From Kutzneria buriramensis (GTDB taxonomy: Bacteria > Actinomycetota > Actinomycetes > Mycobacteriales > Pseudonocardiaceae): DNA of 64,000 nucleotides. The position numbers were made by a program, and so were the translations under genes. The notes beneath the pieces were generated by a model. It did not search any database and was not told where the DNA came from. It worked only from the letters and a program-made list of their open reading frames with translations. Below are positions 1 through 7,966 of the stretch, piece by piece (within the stretch, counting starts at the first letter, position 1; every line of letters starts with the position of its first letter). The stretch spans positions 1 to 64,000 of the forward strand of contig NZ_QUNO01000006.1 of assembly GCF_003387475.1 (NCBI RefSeq), read 5' to 3'.

Positions 1-110
1 GGGTAGTCACTGCCGACGCCGACCGAGCCGACGCGCAGCTGCCGGGTCCGGCGCCGCTCGCTCAACACCGGCGGCGGAGTCGCAGGCATACCAAGCGCGA
101 TCCGGGACAT
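1..110 (-). CDS. ispG: 4-hydroxy-3-methylbut-2-enyl diphosphate synthase, N-terminal fragment
   Basis: Only the first ~36 codons lie in the window; the gene continues past the left edge. The translation contains RRRTRQLRVGSVGVGSDYP, which matches the N-terminal signature of IspG/GcpE (R-TRQ--VG-VGVGSD-P). IspG is the [4Fe-4S] enzyme that converts MEcPP to HMBPP in the MEP pathway. The ATG shares one base with the dxs stop (TGATG), so the two are probably translationally coupled. Third gene of an ispH-dxs-ispG operon. An internal ATG seven codons in is an alternative start. Confidence 0.8.
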   Translation of the reverse strand, partial: MSRIALGMPATPPPVLSERRRTRQLRVGSVGVGSDY

Positions 111-1915
111 CACCGGGTTCCCTCCCGTTCGGTCGGCTGTCGTGCCGCCAAGCCACGCTGCAGCGTCAGCGTGGTGTCGGCGATGGCGGCGGCCGTGAGG
201 CCGTGATCGGCGAGAATGGCCGATCGATCCCCGTGTGACAGAAAGCTGCGGGGCAGTCCGATGCTCCGCACCGGTGTCCACACCTGTGCGTCGGTGCACG
301 CCTGCGCCAGTGCCGCCCCGACGCCTCCCGTTCGCACGCCGTCCTCGACGGAGATCACCAGGCGGTGCCGGGACGCGAGATGGACCAGGGTCGGATTCAC
401 CGGCAGCAGCCAGCGCGGATCGACGACAGTCACCCCGATGTCGTTGTCGCTGAGCGATTCCGCCGCCTGGATCGCGGGGCCGGCGAGCACGCCGGTGGAC
501 ACGAGCAGGACGTCGAGCGGCCGGGACCGGCTGCGGTACAGGATGTCCAGACCGTCCATCCGGTTGAGCGCGGCGATCGCCGGCCCGGCTTTCGCCTTCG
601 GGAAACGCAGCGCGGTGGGGCCGTCCGTCGTGCGCACCGCCTCTCCCAGCAGCGCGGCGAGTTCGACGGTGTCACGCGGCGCCGCGACGCGCATGCCCGG
701 CACCGCCCCCAGCAGGGCGAGGTCCCACATGCCGTGGTGGCTGGCGCCGTCCGGGCCGGTGATCCCCGCGCGGTCCAGGACGAACGTCACCGGCAGCCGG
801 TGCAGCGCCACGTCCATCATGACCTGGTCGACCGCCCGGTTGAGGAACGTGGCGTACAGGCACACCACCGGATGCAGGCCGCCCATGGCCAGCCCCGCCG
901 CGCTGGTCACCGCGTGCTGCTCGGCGATGCCCACGTCGAAGTGGCGGTCCGGAAACCGCTCGGCGAACCGGCCCAGGCCGACCGGGTGCGACATCGCGGC
1001 GGTCAGCGCGACCACCTCGGGGTGCGCCTCGGCGATGTCGACCAGCGCCGCGCCGAACGAGTCGGTCCACGTGGCGGATCCGCCGGCGGGAGGGCGGCCG
1101 GTCGCCGGATCGAACGGACCGACGCCGTGCATGTGGTCGGCCCGATCGTTCTCCGCCGGAACGTAGCCGCGTCCCTTCTCCGTGACGCAGTGGACCACCG
1201 CCGGTCGGTTCCGTGTCGCGGCCTCGCGGCACGCCTGCTCGACGGCGGCGATGTCATGCCCGTCGACCGGCCCCACATAGTCGAGTCCCAGCGTGGTGAA
1301 CAGGTTCGTGCCGTGGTGCCGGCCGTGCCGCAGTGCGGCGAGGTGCTCGGCGACGCCGCCGACGGTGGGGTCGTAGGAGCGCCCGTTGTCGTTGAGGACG
1401 ACGATGACCCGCCCGCCGCCGCCACCCAGATTGTTCATGGCTTCCCAGGCCATGCCGCCGGTCAGCGCGCCGTCGCCGATCACCGAGACCACGCGGCGAT
1501 CCGGTTCACCGCGCAGCCGCAGGGCCTTGTCCAGTCCGTCCGAATAGGACAGTGAGGTGGAGGCGTGGGAGTTCTCCACGTGGTCGTGCGGCGACTCGAC
1601 GCGCATCGGGTAGCCGGACAGGCCACCCGCCGCCCGCAAGGTGTCGAACGCGAACCGCCTGCCGGTGAGTACCTTGTGGACATAGGACTGGTGGCCGGTG
1701 TCGAACACGATGCGGTCGGCCGGCGAGTCGAACACCCGGTGCAGGGCGATGGTCAGCTCGACGACGCCGAGGTTCGGGCCGAGGTGGCCGCCGGTGGCGC
1801 TGACCGTGTCGACGAGGAAGTCTCGGATCTCCGCCGCGAGCGCGGGCAGCTGGTCGGGGTGCAACTCCTTGAGGCGCGCCGGACTCGTGACGCGACTGAG
1901 CAAAGTGGACGTCAT
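110..1915 (-). CDS. dxs: 1-deoxy-D-xylulose-5-phosphate synthase
   Basis: Thiamine-diphosphate enzyme that condenses pyruvate with glyceraldehyde 3-phosphate in the first step of the MEP isoprenoid pathway. The 601-residue product has the family order: an N-terminal TPP domain with [11 protein letters not shown], the ThDP motif GDGALTGGM...NN, a central pyrimidine-binding domain with [24 protein letters not shown] and RFPKAKAG, and a C-terminal transketolase-like domain. Length is slightly below the usual ~620-640. The ATG overlaps the ispH stop by four bases. Because the gene sits in a dedicated ispH-dxs-ispG operon, it may be a second copy serving a terpenoid or carotenoid need; that cannot be tested from this window. 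Confidence 0.95.
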   Translation of the reverse strand: MTSTLLSRVTSPARLKELHPDQLPALAAEIRDFLVDTVSATGGHLGPNLGVVELTIALHRVFDSPADRIVFDTGHQSYVHKVLTGRRFAFDTLRAAGGLSGYPMRVESPHDHVENSHASTSLSYSDGLDKALRLRGEPDRRVVSVIGDGALTGGMAWEAMNNLGGGGGRVIVVLNDNGRSYDPTVGGVAEHLAALRHGRHHGTNLFTTLGLDYVGPVDGHDIAAVEQACREAATRNRPAVVHCVTEKGRGYVPAENDRADHMHGVGPFDPATGRPPAGGSATWTDSFGAALVDIAEAHPEVVALTAAMSHPVGLGRFAERFPDRHFDVGIAEQHAVTSAAGLAMGGLHPVVCLYATFLNRAVDQVMMDVALHRLPVTFVLDRAGITGPDGASHHGMWDLALLGAVPGMRVAAPRDTVELAALLGEAVRTTDGPTALRFPKAKAGPAIAALNRMDGLDILYRSRSRPLDVLLVSTGVLAGPAIQAAESLSDNDIGVTVVDPRWLLPVNPTLVHLASRHRLVISVEDGVRTGGVGAALAQACTDAQVWTPVRSIGLPRSFLSHGDRSAILADHGLTAAAIADTTLTLQRGLAARQPTEREGTR

Positions 1916-2931
1916 GCGGGTTCACCTGCCGCGGTGGGCGAGCCGTCGGCCGGTCGGGGCTCGGCGCCGCGAACCGCCGGCGGCAGGTCGAAGTGAACCG
2001 TCTCGCGGGTGAGCTCGCGCTCCTCCACGGTCACGGGACCGAGCGTGCGCAACACGGTGATCACCTCCGTGACCAGTTCGGGCGGTGCCGAAGCGCCTGC
2101 GGTGAGTCCTATCGTGCGCACGCCTTCGAGCCACTCCGGCCGGATGTCGCTCGCACGGTCGATCAGCTCGGCCGGGGTGCCCTGGCGGCGGGAGAGTTCG
2201 ACGAGGCGGACCGAGTTGGAGGAGTTCGGGGAGCCGACGACCAGGACGAGGTCGGCGTCGTCGAGGATCGCGTCGAGCGCGTGTTGCCGATTCGTGGTGG
2301 CGTAGCAGATGTCCTCCGACGCCGGCTCGTGCAGGAGCGGGAATCTCGCGCGCAGGGCGTCCACCACCTCGGTGGTCTCGTCCACCGCGAGTGTCGTCTG
2401 CGTGAGGTAGGAGATGCGACCGGGATCGGCCGGCGACAGGCGCTGGACGTCGTCGGCCGTCTCGACCAGGACGATGGACTCGGGCGCCTCGCCGAGAGTG
2501 CCCTCGACCTCCTCGTGTCCGGCGTGACCGATGAGCACGATCGTGTCGGCTCGGGCCGCGTAGCGCCGCGCCTTGGCGTGGACCCTGGCGACCAGCGGGC
2601 AGGTGCCGTCGATGACGTCGAGGCCGCGGCGCGCCGCCTCCTGGCGCACGGCAGGGGAGACCCCGTGCGCGGAGAACACCACCGTCGCGCCGGCCGGAAC
2701 TTCGTTCAACTCCTGGACGAAGACGGCGCCTCGTTGCGACAGATCCTCGACGACGGTGGCGTTGTGCACGATCTGCTTGCGGACGTAGACCGGGGCGCCA
2801 CGGGACTCGAGAGTCCGCTCGACGATTTCGATGGCCCGCTCGACGCCGGCGCAGAACGACCGCGGACCGGCCAGGAGGACGTGACGGCGGTCGCCCCCCT
2901 TCGGATGGTTGTCCGCACTCAGCTTTGTCAT
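1912..2931 (-). CDS. ispH: 4-hydroxy-3-methylbut-2-enyl diphosphate reductase
   Basis: Last MEP-pathway enzyme, an iron-sulfur protein that reduces HMBPP to IPP and DMAPP. The 339-residue product keeps the three cluster cysteines: C27 ([10 protein letters not shown]), C111 (DGTCPLV) and C209 ([11 protein letters not shown]). The family motifs [19 protein letters not shown] and TQTTLA are also present. It is first in a tightly overlapped operon with dxs and ispG. The promoter must lie in the 289-bp gap shared with the divergent PTS gene; I see no clear -10/-35 pair there. An Arg/Pro-rich C-terminal tail of ~20 residues extends beyond the conserved domain. Confidence 0.95.
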   Translation of the reverse strand: MTKLSADNHPKGGDRRHVLLAGPRSFCAGVERAIEIVERTLESRGAPVYVRKQIVHNATVVEDLSQRGAVFVQELNEVPAGATVVFSAHGVSPAVRQEAARRGLDVIDGTCPLVARVHAKARRYAARADTIVLIGHAGHEEVEGTLGEAPESIVLVETADDVQRLSPADPGRISYLTQTTLAVDETTEVVDALRARFPLLHEPASEDICYATTNRQHALDAILDDADLVLVVGSPNSSNSVRLVELSRRQGTPAELIDRASDIRPEWLEGVRTIGLTAGASAPPELVTEVITVLRTLGPVTVEERELTRETVHFDLPPAVRGAEPRPADGSPTAAGEPA

Positions 2932-3220
2932 GCGTCCATGGTCACGGCGGGGCGGGGACGGCCCAGCCGCGCGCCGGGCGACGGTCCCGTGCGATCACCT
3001 GGCTGTGCCCTTTCCGGAGGTTCGAAAGTGGTGCGGAAGCGCGGCACTTCCGGCGACGAGGGGGACTCGCGAGGGTTTCCCCCCTGCCGGACCGCCCGAT
3101 GGGTGGGACGACTCGCCGCCAGGCGGTGACACTGCAGCATTTTCGGCAGCGAACACACGTGTCCGCCTGCTTTCGGCGATCGGTGCGGCACGCCGTCGGA
3201 CACCGAGCGAGGGGCGACCA

Positions 3221-4333
3221 ATGACCGCACCACCGGACGTGGCCGACAGAACGGCCGACAGCCGCATCGCCAGGATCCGCGTCGCGGCACAGCGTTTCGG
3301 CGGAAGCCTGGCCGCGATGGTGATGCCGAACATCGGCGCCTTCATCGCGTGGGGGCTGCTCACGGCGCTGTTCGCCCCGAACGGCTGGCTGCCGGATCCC
3401 ACGCTCGCCGCCCTGGTGAAACCGGCGATCACCTATCTGCTGCCGGTGCTGATCGGGGCGAGCGGCGGCCGGCTCGTGCACGGCCACCGAGGCGCGGTCG
3501 TCGGTGCGGTGGCGACGATCGGCCTCGCCGTGGGAACCGCCGTGCCGGTGTTCTTCGGGGCCATGATCGTCGGTCCGCTCGCGGCGTACCTGCTCAGGGC
3601 GTTCGACCGGACGCTCGGTTCCCGGGTCCGGCCCGGGTTCCGGATGCTGGTGGACAACTACAGCTCCGGCGTGCTGGGCGGCGCGATGGCAGTCGCCGGC
3701 ATGGTGGTCGTGGGGCCCGCGGTGCAGGCGGTGACCGTGTGGCTGGGCAACGGTGTGCAGCTGCTGCTGGACCACCACGTGCTGCCGCTGGCCTCGGCCG
3801 TCATCGAGCCGGCCAAGGTGCTGTTCCTCAACAACGCCGTCAATCACGGCGTGCTGGGGCCGATCGGCGCGGCCCAGGCCGCGGCGCACGGCAAGGCCAT
3901 CGAGTTCCTGATGGAGACGAACCCGGGCCCCGGCCTGGGCGTGCTGCTGGCCTGCCTCGTGTTCGGGCCGCGGTCGATGCGGCCGACCGTGCCGGGAGCG
4001 ATCGTGATCCACTTCTTCGGCGGCATCCACGAGATCTACTTCCCGTACGTGCTGGCCCGCCCGCGCCTGCTGCTGGCGGCCATCGCCGGCGGCGCGGTGG
4101 GGATACTGACGTTGGTGATCACGGATGCGGGCACCATCGCCACGCCCTCGCCCGGAAGCATCATCGCGGTGCTCGCGGTCACCCCGAAAGGCGGCTACCT
4201 CGGCGTGCTGGCCGGCGTGACGGTCGCCGCCGCCACGTCGTTCGCCGTGGGATCGGCGCTGCTGGGATTCGGCCGGGCGGAGCGAAACACCGATGACACC
4301 GACCTGCGGGAGTGCCGACGTGCGGACGATTGA
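3221..4333 (+). CDS. PTS mannitol-type EIIC membrane component
   Basis: Membrane permease domain of a phosphotransferase system of the mannitol family; it transports the hexitol while EIIB phosphorylates it. The 370-residue product begins with FGGSLAAMVMPNIGAFIAWG and carries the diagnostic HFFGGIHEIYFPYVLARP near residues 265-285, plus about eight hydrophobic helices. Start chosen at the ATG preceded by GAGGGGCGACCA; the frame is open upstream but lacks similarity. EIIC, EIIB and EIIA, often fused in mannitol permeases, are separate overlapping genes here. The substrate could be another polyol. No mannitol-1-phosphate dehydrogenase is next to it. Confidence 0.88.
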   Translation: MTAPPDVADRTADSRIARIRVAAQRFGGSLAAMVMPNIGAFIAWGLLTALFAPNGWLPDPTLAALVKPAITYLLPVLIGASGGRLVHGHRGAVVGAVATIGLAVGTAVPVFFGAMIVGPLAAYLLRAFDRTLGSRVRPGFRMLVDNYSSGVLGGAMAVAGMVVVGPAVQAVTVWLGNGVQLLLDHHVLPLASAVIEPAKVLFLNNAVNHGVLGPIGAAQAAAHGKAIEFLMETNPGPGLGVLLACLVFGPRSMRPTVPGAIVIHFFGGIHEIYFPYVLARPRLLLAAIAGGAVGILTLVITDAGTIATPSPGSIIAVLAVTPKGGYLGVLAGVTVAAATSFAVGSALLGFGRAERNTDDTDLRECRRADD

Positions 4334-4628
4334 CGGCGCGAAGGTGCGCAAAGTGGTCGTCGCGTGCGACGCGGGCATGGGCAGCAGCGTGCTGGTGGCG
4401 TCGCAATTGTCCGAAACGCTGGCCAGGTACGCGGTTTCTGTCCAGCACGCGTCGATCAACGAGATTCCCGACGACGCGGATGTCGTGGTGTGCCAGGAGG
4501 CCCTGGTCGTACGGACCAGGCGGGCCGTCCCGGACAGGGTGGTGCTCGGATTCCGGCTCTTCCTGGGGGATCCGGCGTTCGCCCGGTTGGCGCGGGCGAT
4601 CAGGGACGGGGTGCTTCTTGCTGGCTGA
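4293..4628 (+). CDS. PTS mannitol-type EIIB component
   Basis: Cytoplasmic phosphocarrier passing phosphate from EIIA to the incoming sugar alcohol. The active cysteine is in KVVVACDAGMGSSVL, the EIIB signature of the mannitol family, followed by the expected alternating alpha/beta pattern (~111 aa). It overlaps the EIIC gene by 41 bp if the ATG is used. A GTG 27 bases later (4320), preceded by GGGAG, is an equally possible start with a shorter overlap. The stop overlaps the next gene, so EIIC-EIIB-EIIA form one coupled operon. Confidence 0.85.
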   Translation: MTPTCGSADVRTIDGAKVRKVVVACDAGMGSSVLVASQLSETLARYAVSVQHASINEIPDDADVVVCQEALVVRTRRAVPDRVVLGFRLFLGDPAFARLARAIRDGVLLAG

Positions 4629-5166
4629 CAACGGCATTCTGACCACCGACACGGTCCGGCTGGGCGTGACCGCGAGGGACAAGGCCGACGCGATCGACCA
4701 GTGCGGCGCGGTGCTGGTCGAGGTGGGGGCCGTCGACCTGCCGTATGTCGCGGCGATGCACGAGCGCGAGCGCACGGTGTCGACCTTCGTGGGCCAGGGC
4801 ACGGCAATTCCGCACGGCAGCGCCGCGGCTCGCCAGCACGTGCGGCGGACGGCCGTCGCCGTGTTGCAGTTCCCCCATGGCGTGGACTGGGACGGCGACC
4901 ACGTGTCGATCTGCGTCGCGATCGCCGCCGACGGCGACGAGCACAGTCACCTGCTGTCCACGCTGGCCACGATGCTGCTGGACGAGCGGCGGATCACCGA
5001 GCTGCGACACGCCCGCGACGCCGCGTCCGTGATCAGCTCGTTCCTGCCCCAGGACGTCAGGTCGGATACGCGCCCGTCAGTATCGCGGTCGCGAGTTCCA
5101 CCCTGGACCGGTAGCCGGTCCGCTGGAACAGCCGACTCAGCCTGCCTTCCACACCTTTCTCGCTGA
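4618..5166 (+). CDS. PTS mannitol/fructose-type EIIA component with an unusual C-terminal tail
   Basis: EIIA takes phosphate from HPr and hands it to EIIB. The first ~145 residues match the mannitol/fructose EIIA fold, with the phosphorylated histidine in QGTAIPHGS. No ATG exists upstream of the conserved start; a TTG preceded by GGGACGGGG fits best and overlaps EIIB by 11 bases. The reading frame continues ~36 codons past the end of the domain (ISSFLPQ), and this tail is encoded antisense to the last 110 bp of the convergent regulator gene. The tail is compositionally unlike the domain and may reflect a lost stop codon. Confidence 0.75.
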   Translation: MLADNGILTTDTVRLGVTARDKADAIDQCGAVLVEVGAVDLPYVAAMHERERTVSTFVGQGTAIPHGSAAARQHVRRTAVAVLQFPHGVDWDGDHVSICVAIAADGDEHSHLLSTLATMLLDERRITELRHARDAASVISSFLPQDVRSDTRPSVSRSRVPPWTGSRSAGTADSACLPHLSR

Positions 5167-7783
5167 TCTGCAGCACCGTGGCCAGCTGTCGGTTGCTGAG
5201 CCCCTCGGTGACCAACGTGGCGAGCAGCCGCTCGCTCTCGGCCACGGTCGCGTTGCGGTCGCCGACGGTGACCTCGAGCGCGCGCATCACGTGGCGCAGT
5301 CGGACGCGCGGCAGCAGCGCGCCCAGTTCGCCGTACAGCTCGTACGCCTCATGGAGCAGTTTCTTGCTCGCCAGTCCCTGGCTGGCGACGTCGACCAAGG
5401 TGCCGGCCATCTCGAAGAGCTGTCCTCTTTCCCGCACCAGTCGCACGACCGCCGCGCCGGCGCTCCGATCGTGGTACGCGATCGCCTGCGCCAGCAGGTG
5501 GTTGCGGCGCGCGCGATCGGTGCCGAGTCGGTCGGCGATCGGGCCGATCTCGTCCGCGCACCGCCGGGCGGCCGCCACGTCGCCACCGGCCAGCTCCCGC
5601 TCGCACAGGTGAAGCCACAACTCGTCGGTGCCGATCACCAACCCCTGCTCGGACGCCGTTGTCAGCCGGTCGACCAACAGCTGCCGCGCGCCGTCGCTCG
5701 CGTCGAGAATCTCGGCGAGTTCGGCTTCGGGCACGCCGAGCAGGTGGGTGAGGATCGGCTGCTCCGCCACCGCCTGGTCGATCATCGTGCGTGCCTGCGT
5801 GAGCCGGCCCCTCGCGGTGAGAATCGTCGCCAGCTCGCGGACCATGGTCGTGTGCGCGGGAACGTAGCCGAGCGTGGAGCCGGTCGCCAGCGGGAGCCGG
5901 GCCAGCTCCAGCGCGTCGTCCCAGCGTCCCGCCAGGCTGGCCTCGATGGCCTGGTCGGCCAGGGGGCGCCGCTCGGTCACGGGCATGTGCGTCGCCAGCA
6001 GCCGCTGGGCCCGGCCCAGTTCGCCGAGAACCATCAGAATCCGGGCCAGTTGGAGCAGCAGCCCGAGCAGGTTGCGCTCCCCGTCGAAGAACTGACCGGC
6101 GGTCGGATTCGCCACCAGCGCGTCGAATTCGGTCACCCGGCCGAGGAACGCGGCGGTGCACGTGCTGGAGAGCATGCCGAACGCGACGACTGTGCCGCTG
6201 CCGGACGACCAGATCCGCCGGGTTGCCGTGAAGGTTTCGTCCGCCTCGCGGAACCGGCCCAGTGCGCACTGCGCGGTGGCCCGGATGAGCACGCGGTGCT
6301 GGTCCGAACCGGGTAGCGACGCCCAGTCGTGCGACGCGATCGCTTCCAGCGCCTCGACGTCGCGGGTGCCCAGCAGCGACACGACGTAGATGATCTCCAG
6401 TTCCAGCACGGCGTCCGACGACAGATGGCCGACCGGGCCGGCGAAGAGGGTTCTGGCGCTGGCCAACGCGCGGTCGAACATCATGTGCAGGCAACTGGTG
6501 GCGGCGTGCAGGAGCAACACCGTGGCCCGTTGGGCGGAATCGGTCACCAGGTCGGCCGCGGCCGCCAGCCAGCGCTCGGCGTGATAGCCGTCGTCGACCA
6601 TGGCCGCGGCGCCCCGTGCCAGCAGCTCCTTGGCCGATCGTTCGGAATCGACCAGTTTGCCCGCGTTCACCAGCTGCTGCGGCAGGTAGCAGGGGTCCGC
6701 GCACGTCGCGTCGCCGGCCCAGAGCGCGGTGACGGCCGACTGGGCGAGCTGGCGTCGTTCGTAGGGGCCGTGGCACGAGGTCAGGCACGTGGCGAGCAGC
6801 GGCACCCGGAAACGCCAGCTCCCCGGCGTCGGGCCGGGTCGCACCACACCGTCGGCCCGCAGCGCGCGGAGCACGTCGACGACCTCGCCCTCGCTGACGC
6901 CCACTGCCGCGGCGATCAGGCCGGGAGCCGCGGCGCCCAGCGGATACAGCACCGCCAGCGCCTTGACCACCGACCAGCCGGGCTGCGCCAGCCACCGCAG
7001 ATGGTCGAACACCGGATGGTCGGCGGGTAGCTCCGGCGGTTGGCTCGGGCTCGCCAGACAGGCGTGCCGTTGCGTCACCCGCAGCGAGCCGGCCCGCTGG
7101 TAGCCCTGCACGGTCGCGAGCACGGCCGCGGGGACTCCTCGGCTGTGCCGGTGCACAGCCGAGGTCAACTCGGGTGTGGGGGTGGCCCGAAGCAGATCGG
7201 TGAGCAGCGCCGCGACCACTGCCCGGCCCAGCGGCCGCAGCCCGACCACCTGCCCGGTACCGGTTTCGCGCATTCGGTCCACAGTGGACCGATCGTCGCC
7301 GGTGGGCGACCTGAACGCGCCGACGAATCTGGTCGACGAGCCGGTCAGCGTGCGGACCAAGGACGTCACGACGGCCACCGAACTGTGGTCGGCCCAGTGG
7401 AGATCGTCCAGGAAGACCACCAGGTTGTCGCGACCGGCCAGCGCAGCCGCCAGGGCCGTGGTCAGCTGGCCGGCCGTGCCTGCCGCGGGATCGGCGCCGT
7501 CGCTGTCACCGCCAGTGGTGGCCAGTTCCGCCGAGAGGCGGGACGCCACCGCGTACGGACGGTGCCGATCGTTCTGCGCCACCCGGAGGCTCAGGGTGGC
7601 CATCCCCTGTTCGGCGACCCGCTCGCGAACCCTGGCGAGCACGGCGGTCCGCCCGATGCCGGTCGGTCCGGTGACCAGGATCATCGGCGGCGCCGTCGGC
7701 GAACGGACGGTCGCCACGATGTGGTCGACGACGTGGTCCCGGCCGAAAAGCGGTCCGGGCTCGGCGACGTTCGTGGGCGTCAC
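5057..7783 (-). CDS. Large LuxR-family AAA/STAND transcriptional regulator
   Basis: A 908-residue LAL-type regulator: N-terminal P-loop ATPase, long helical/TPR-like middle, C-terminal LuxR helix-turn-helix. The Walker A region near residue 40 reads GPTGIGRTAVL, with Arg in place of the usual Lys, which may weaken nucleotide binding. Walker B is VVFLDDLHWAD. The HTH is at about 850-905 (EGLSNRQLATVLQISEKGVEGRLSRLF). It ends convergently over the PTS EIIA gene and is divergent from a second regulator of the same architecture across a 183-bp gap. A role in controlling the PTS operon or its twin is possible but unproven. Confidence 0.88.
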   Translation of the reverse strand: MTPTNVAEPGPLFGRDHVVDHIVATVRSPTAPPMILVTGPTGIGRTAVLARVRERVAEQGMATLSLRVAQNDRHRPYAVASRLSAELATTGGDSDGADPAAGTAGQLTTALAAALAGRDNLVVFLDDLHWADHSSVAVVTSLVRTLTGSSTRFVGAFRSPTGDDRSTVDRMRETGTGQVVGLRPLGRAVVAALLTDLLRATPTPELTSAVHRHSRGVPAAVLATVQGYQRAGSLRVTQRHACLASPSQPPELPADHPVFDHLRWLAQPGWSVVKALAVLYPLGAAAPGLIAAAVGVSEGEVVDVLRALRADGVVRPGPTPGSWRFRVPLLATCLTSCHGPYERRQLAQSAVTALWAGDATCADPCYLPQQLVNAGKLVDSERSAKELLARGAAAMVDDGYHAERWLAAAADLVTDSAQRATVLLLHAATSCLHMMFDRALASARTLFAGPVGHLSSDAVLELEIIYVVSLLGTRDVEALEAIASHDWASLPGSDQHRVLIRATAQCALGRFREADETFTATRRIWSSGSGTVVAFGMLSSTCTAAFLGRVTEFDALVANPTAGQFFDGERNLLGLLLQLARILMVLGELGRAQRLLATHMPVTERRPLADQAIEASLAGRWDDALELARLPLATGSTLGYVPAHTTMVRELATILTARGRLTQARTMIDQAVAEQPILTHLLGVPEAELAEILDASDGARQLLVDRLTTASEQGLVIGTDELWLHLCERELAGGDVAAARRCADEIGPIADRLGTDRARRNHLLAQAIAYHDRSAGAAVVRLVRERGQLFEMAGTLVDVASQGLASKKLLHEAYELYGELGALLPRVRLRHVMRALEVTVGDRNATVAESERLLATLVTEGLSNRQLATVLQISEKGVEGRLSRLFQRTGYRSRVELATAILTGAYPT

Positions 7784-7966
7784 CCCAAATCCTCACGCTC
7801 ACCAGGAGTCATGGACAACCGCGAAACGATAGCAATCGGCCGGCCCGAACGTGGCGGAGCCACGCTTTCTTGCCCGGGATTACCTGTGATTGCTGCGAAG
7901 GCCGACGCGCGTGACTAGTGTTCCGCTTGCGTCACGTTGCACTTCTTGACAACGCTTGGGGGAGCG

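Noticed and set aside
2942-4807. 621-codon open frame on the minus strand across the PTS genes
   Set aside because: It is antisense to EIIC/EIIB, His/Arg/Pro-rich and without any domain; long mirror frames are expected at this GC content.
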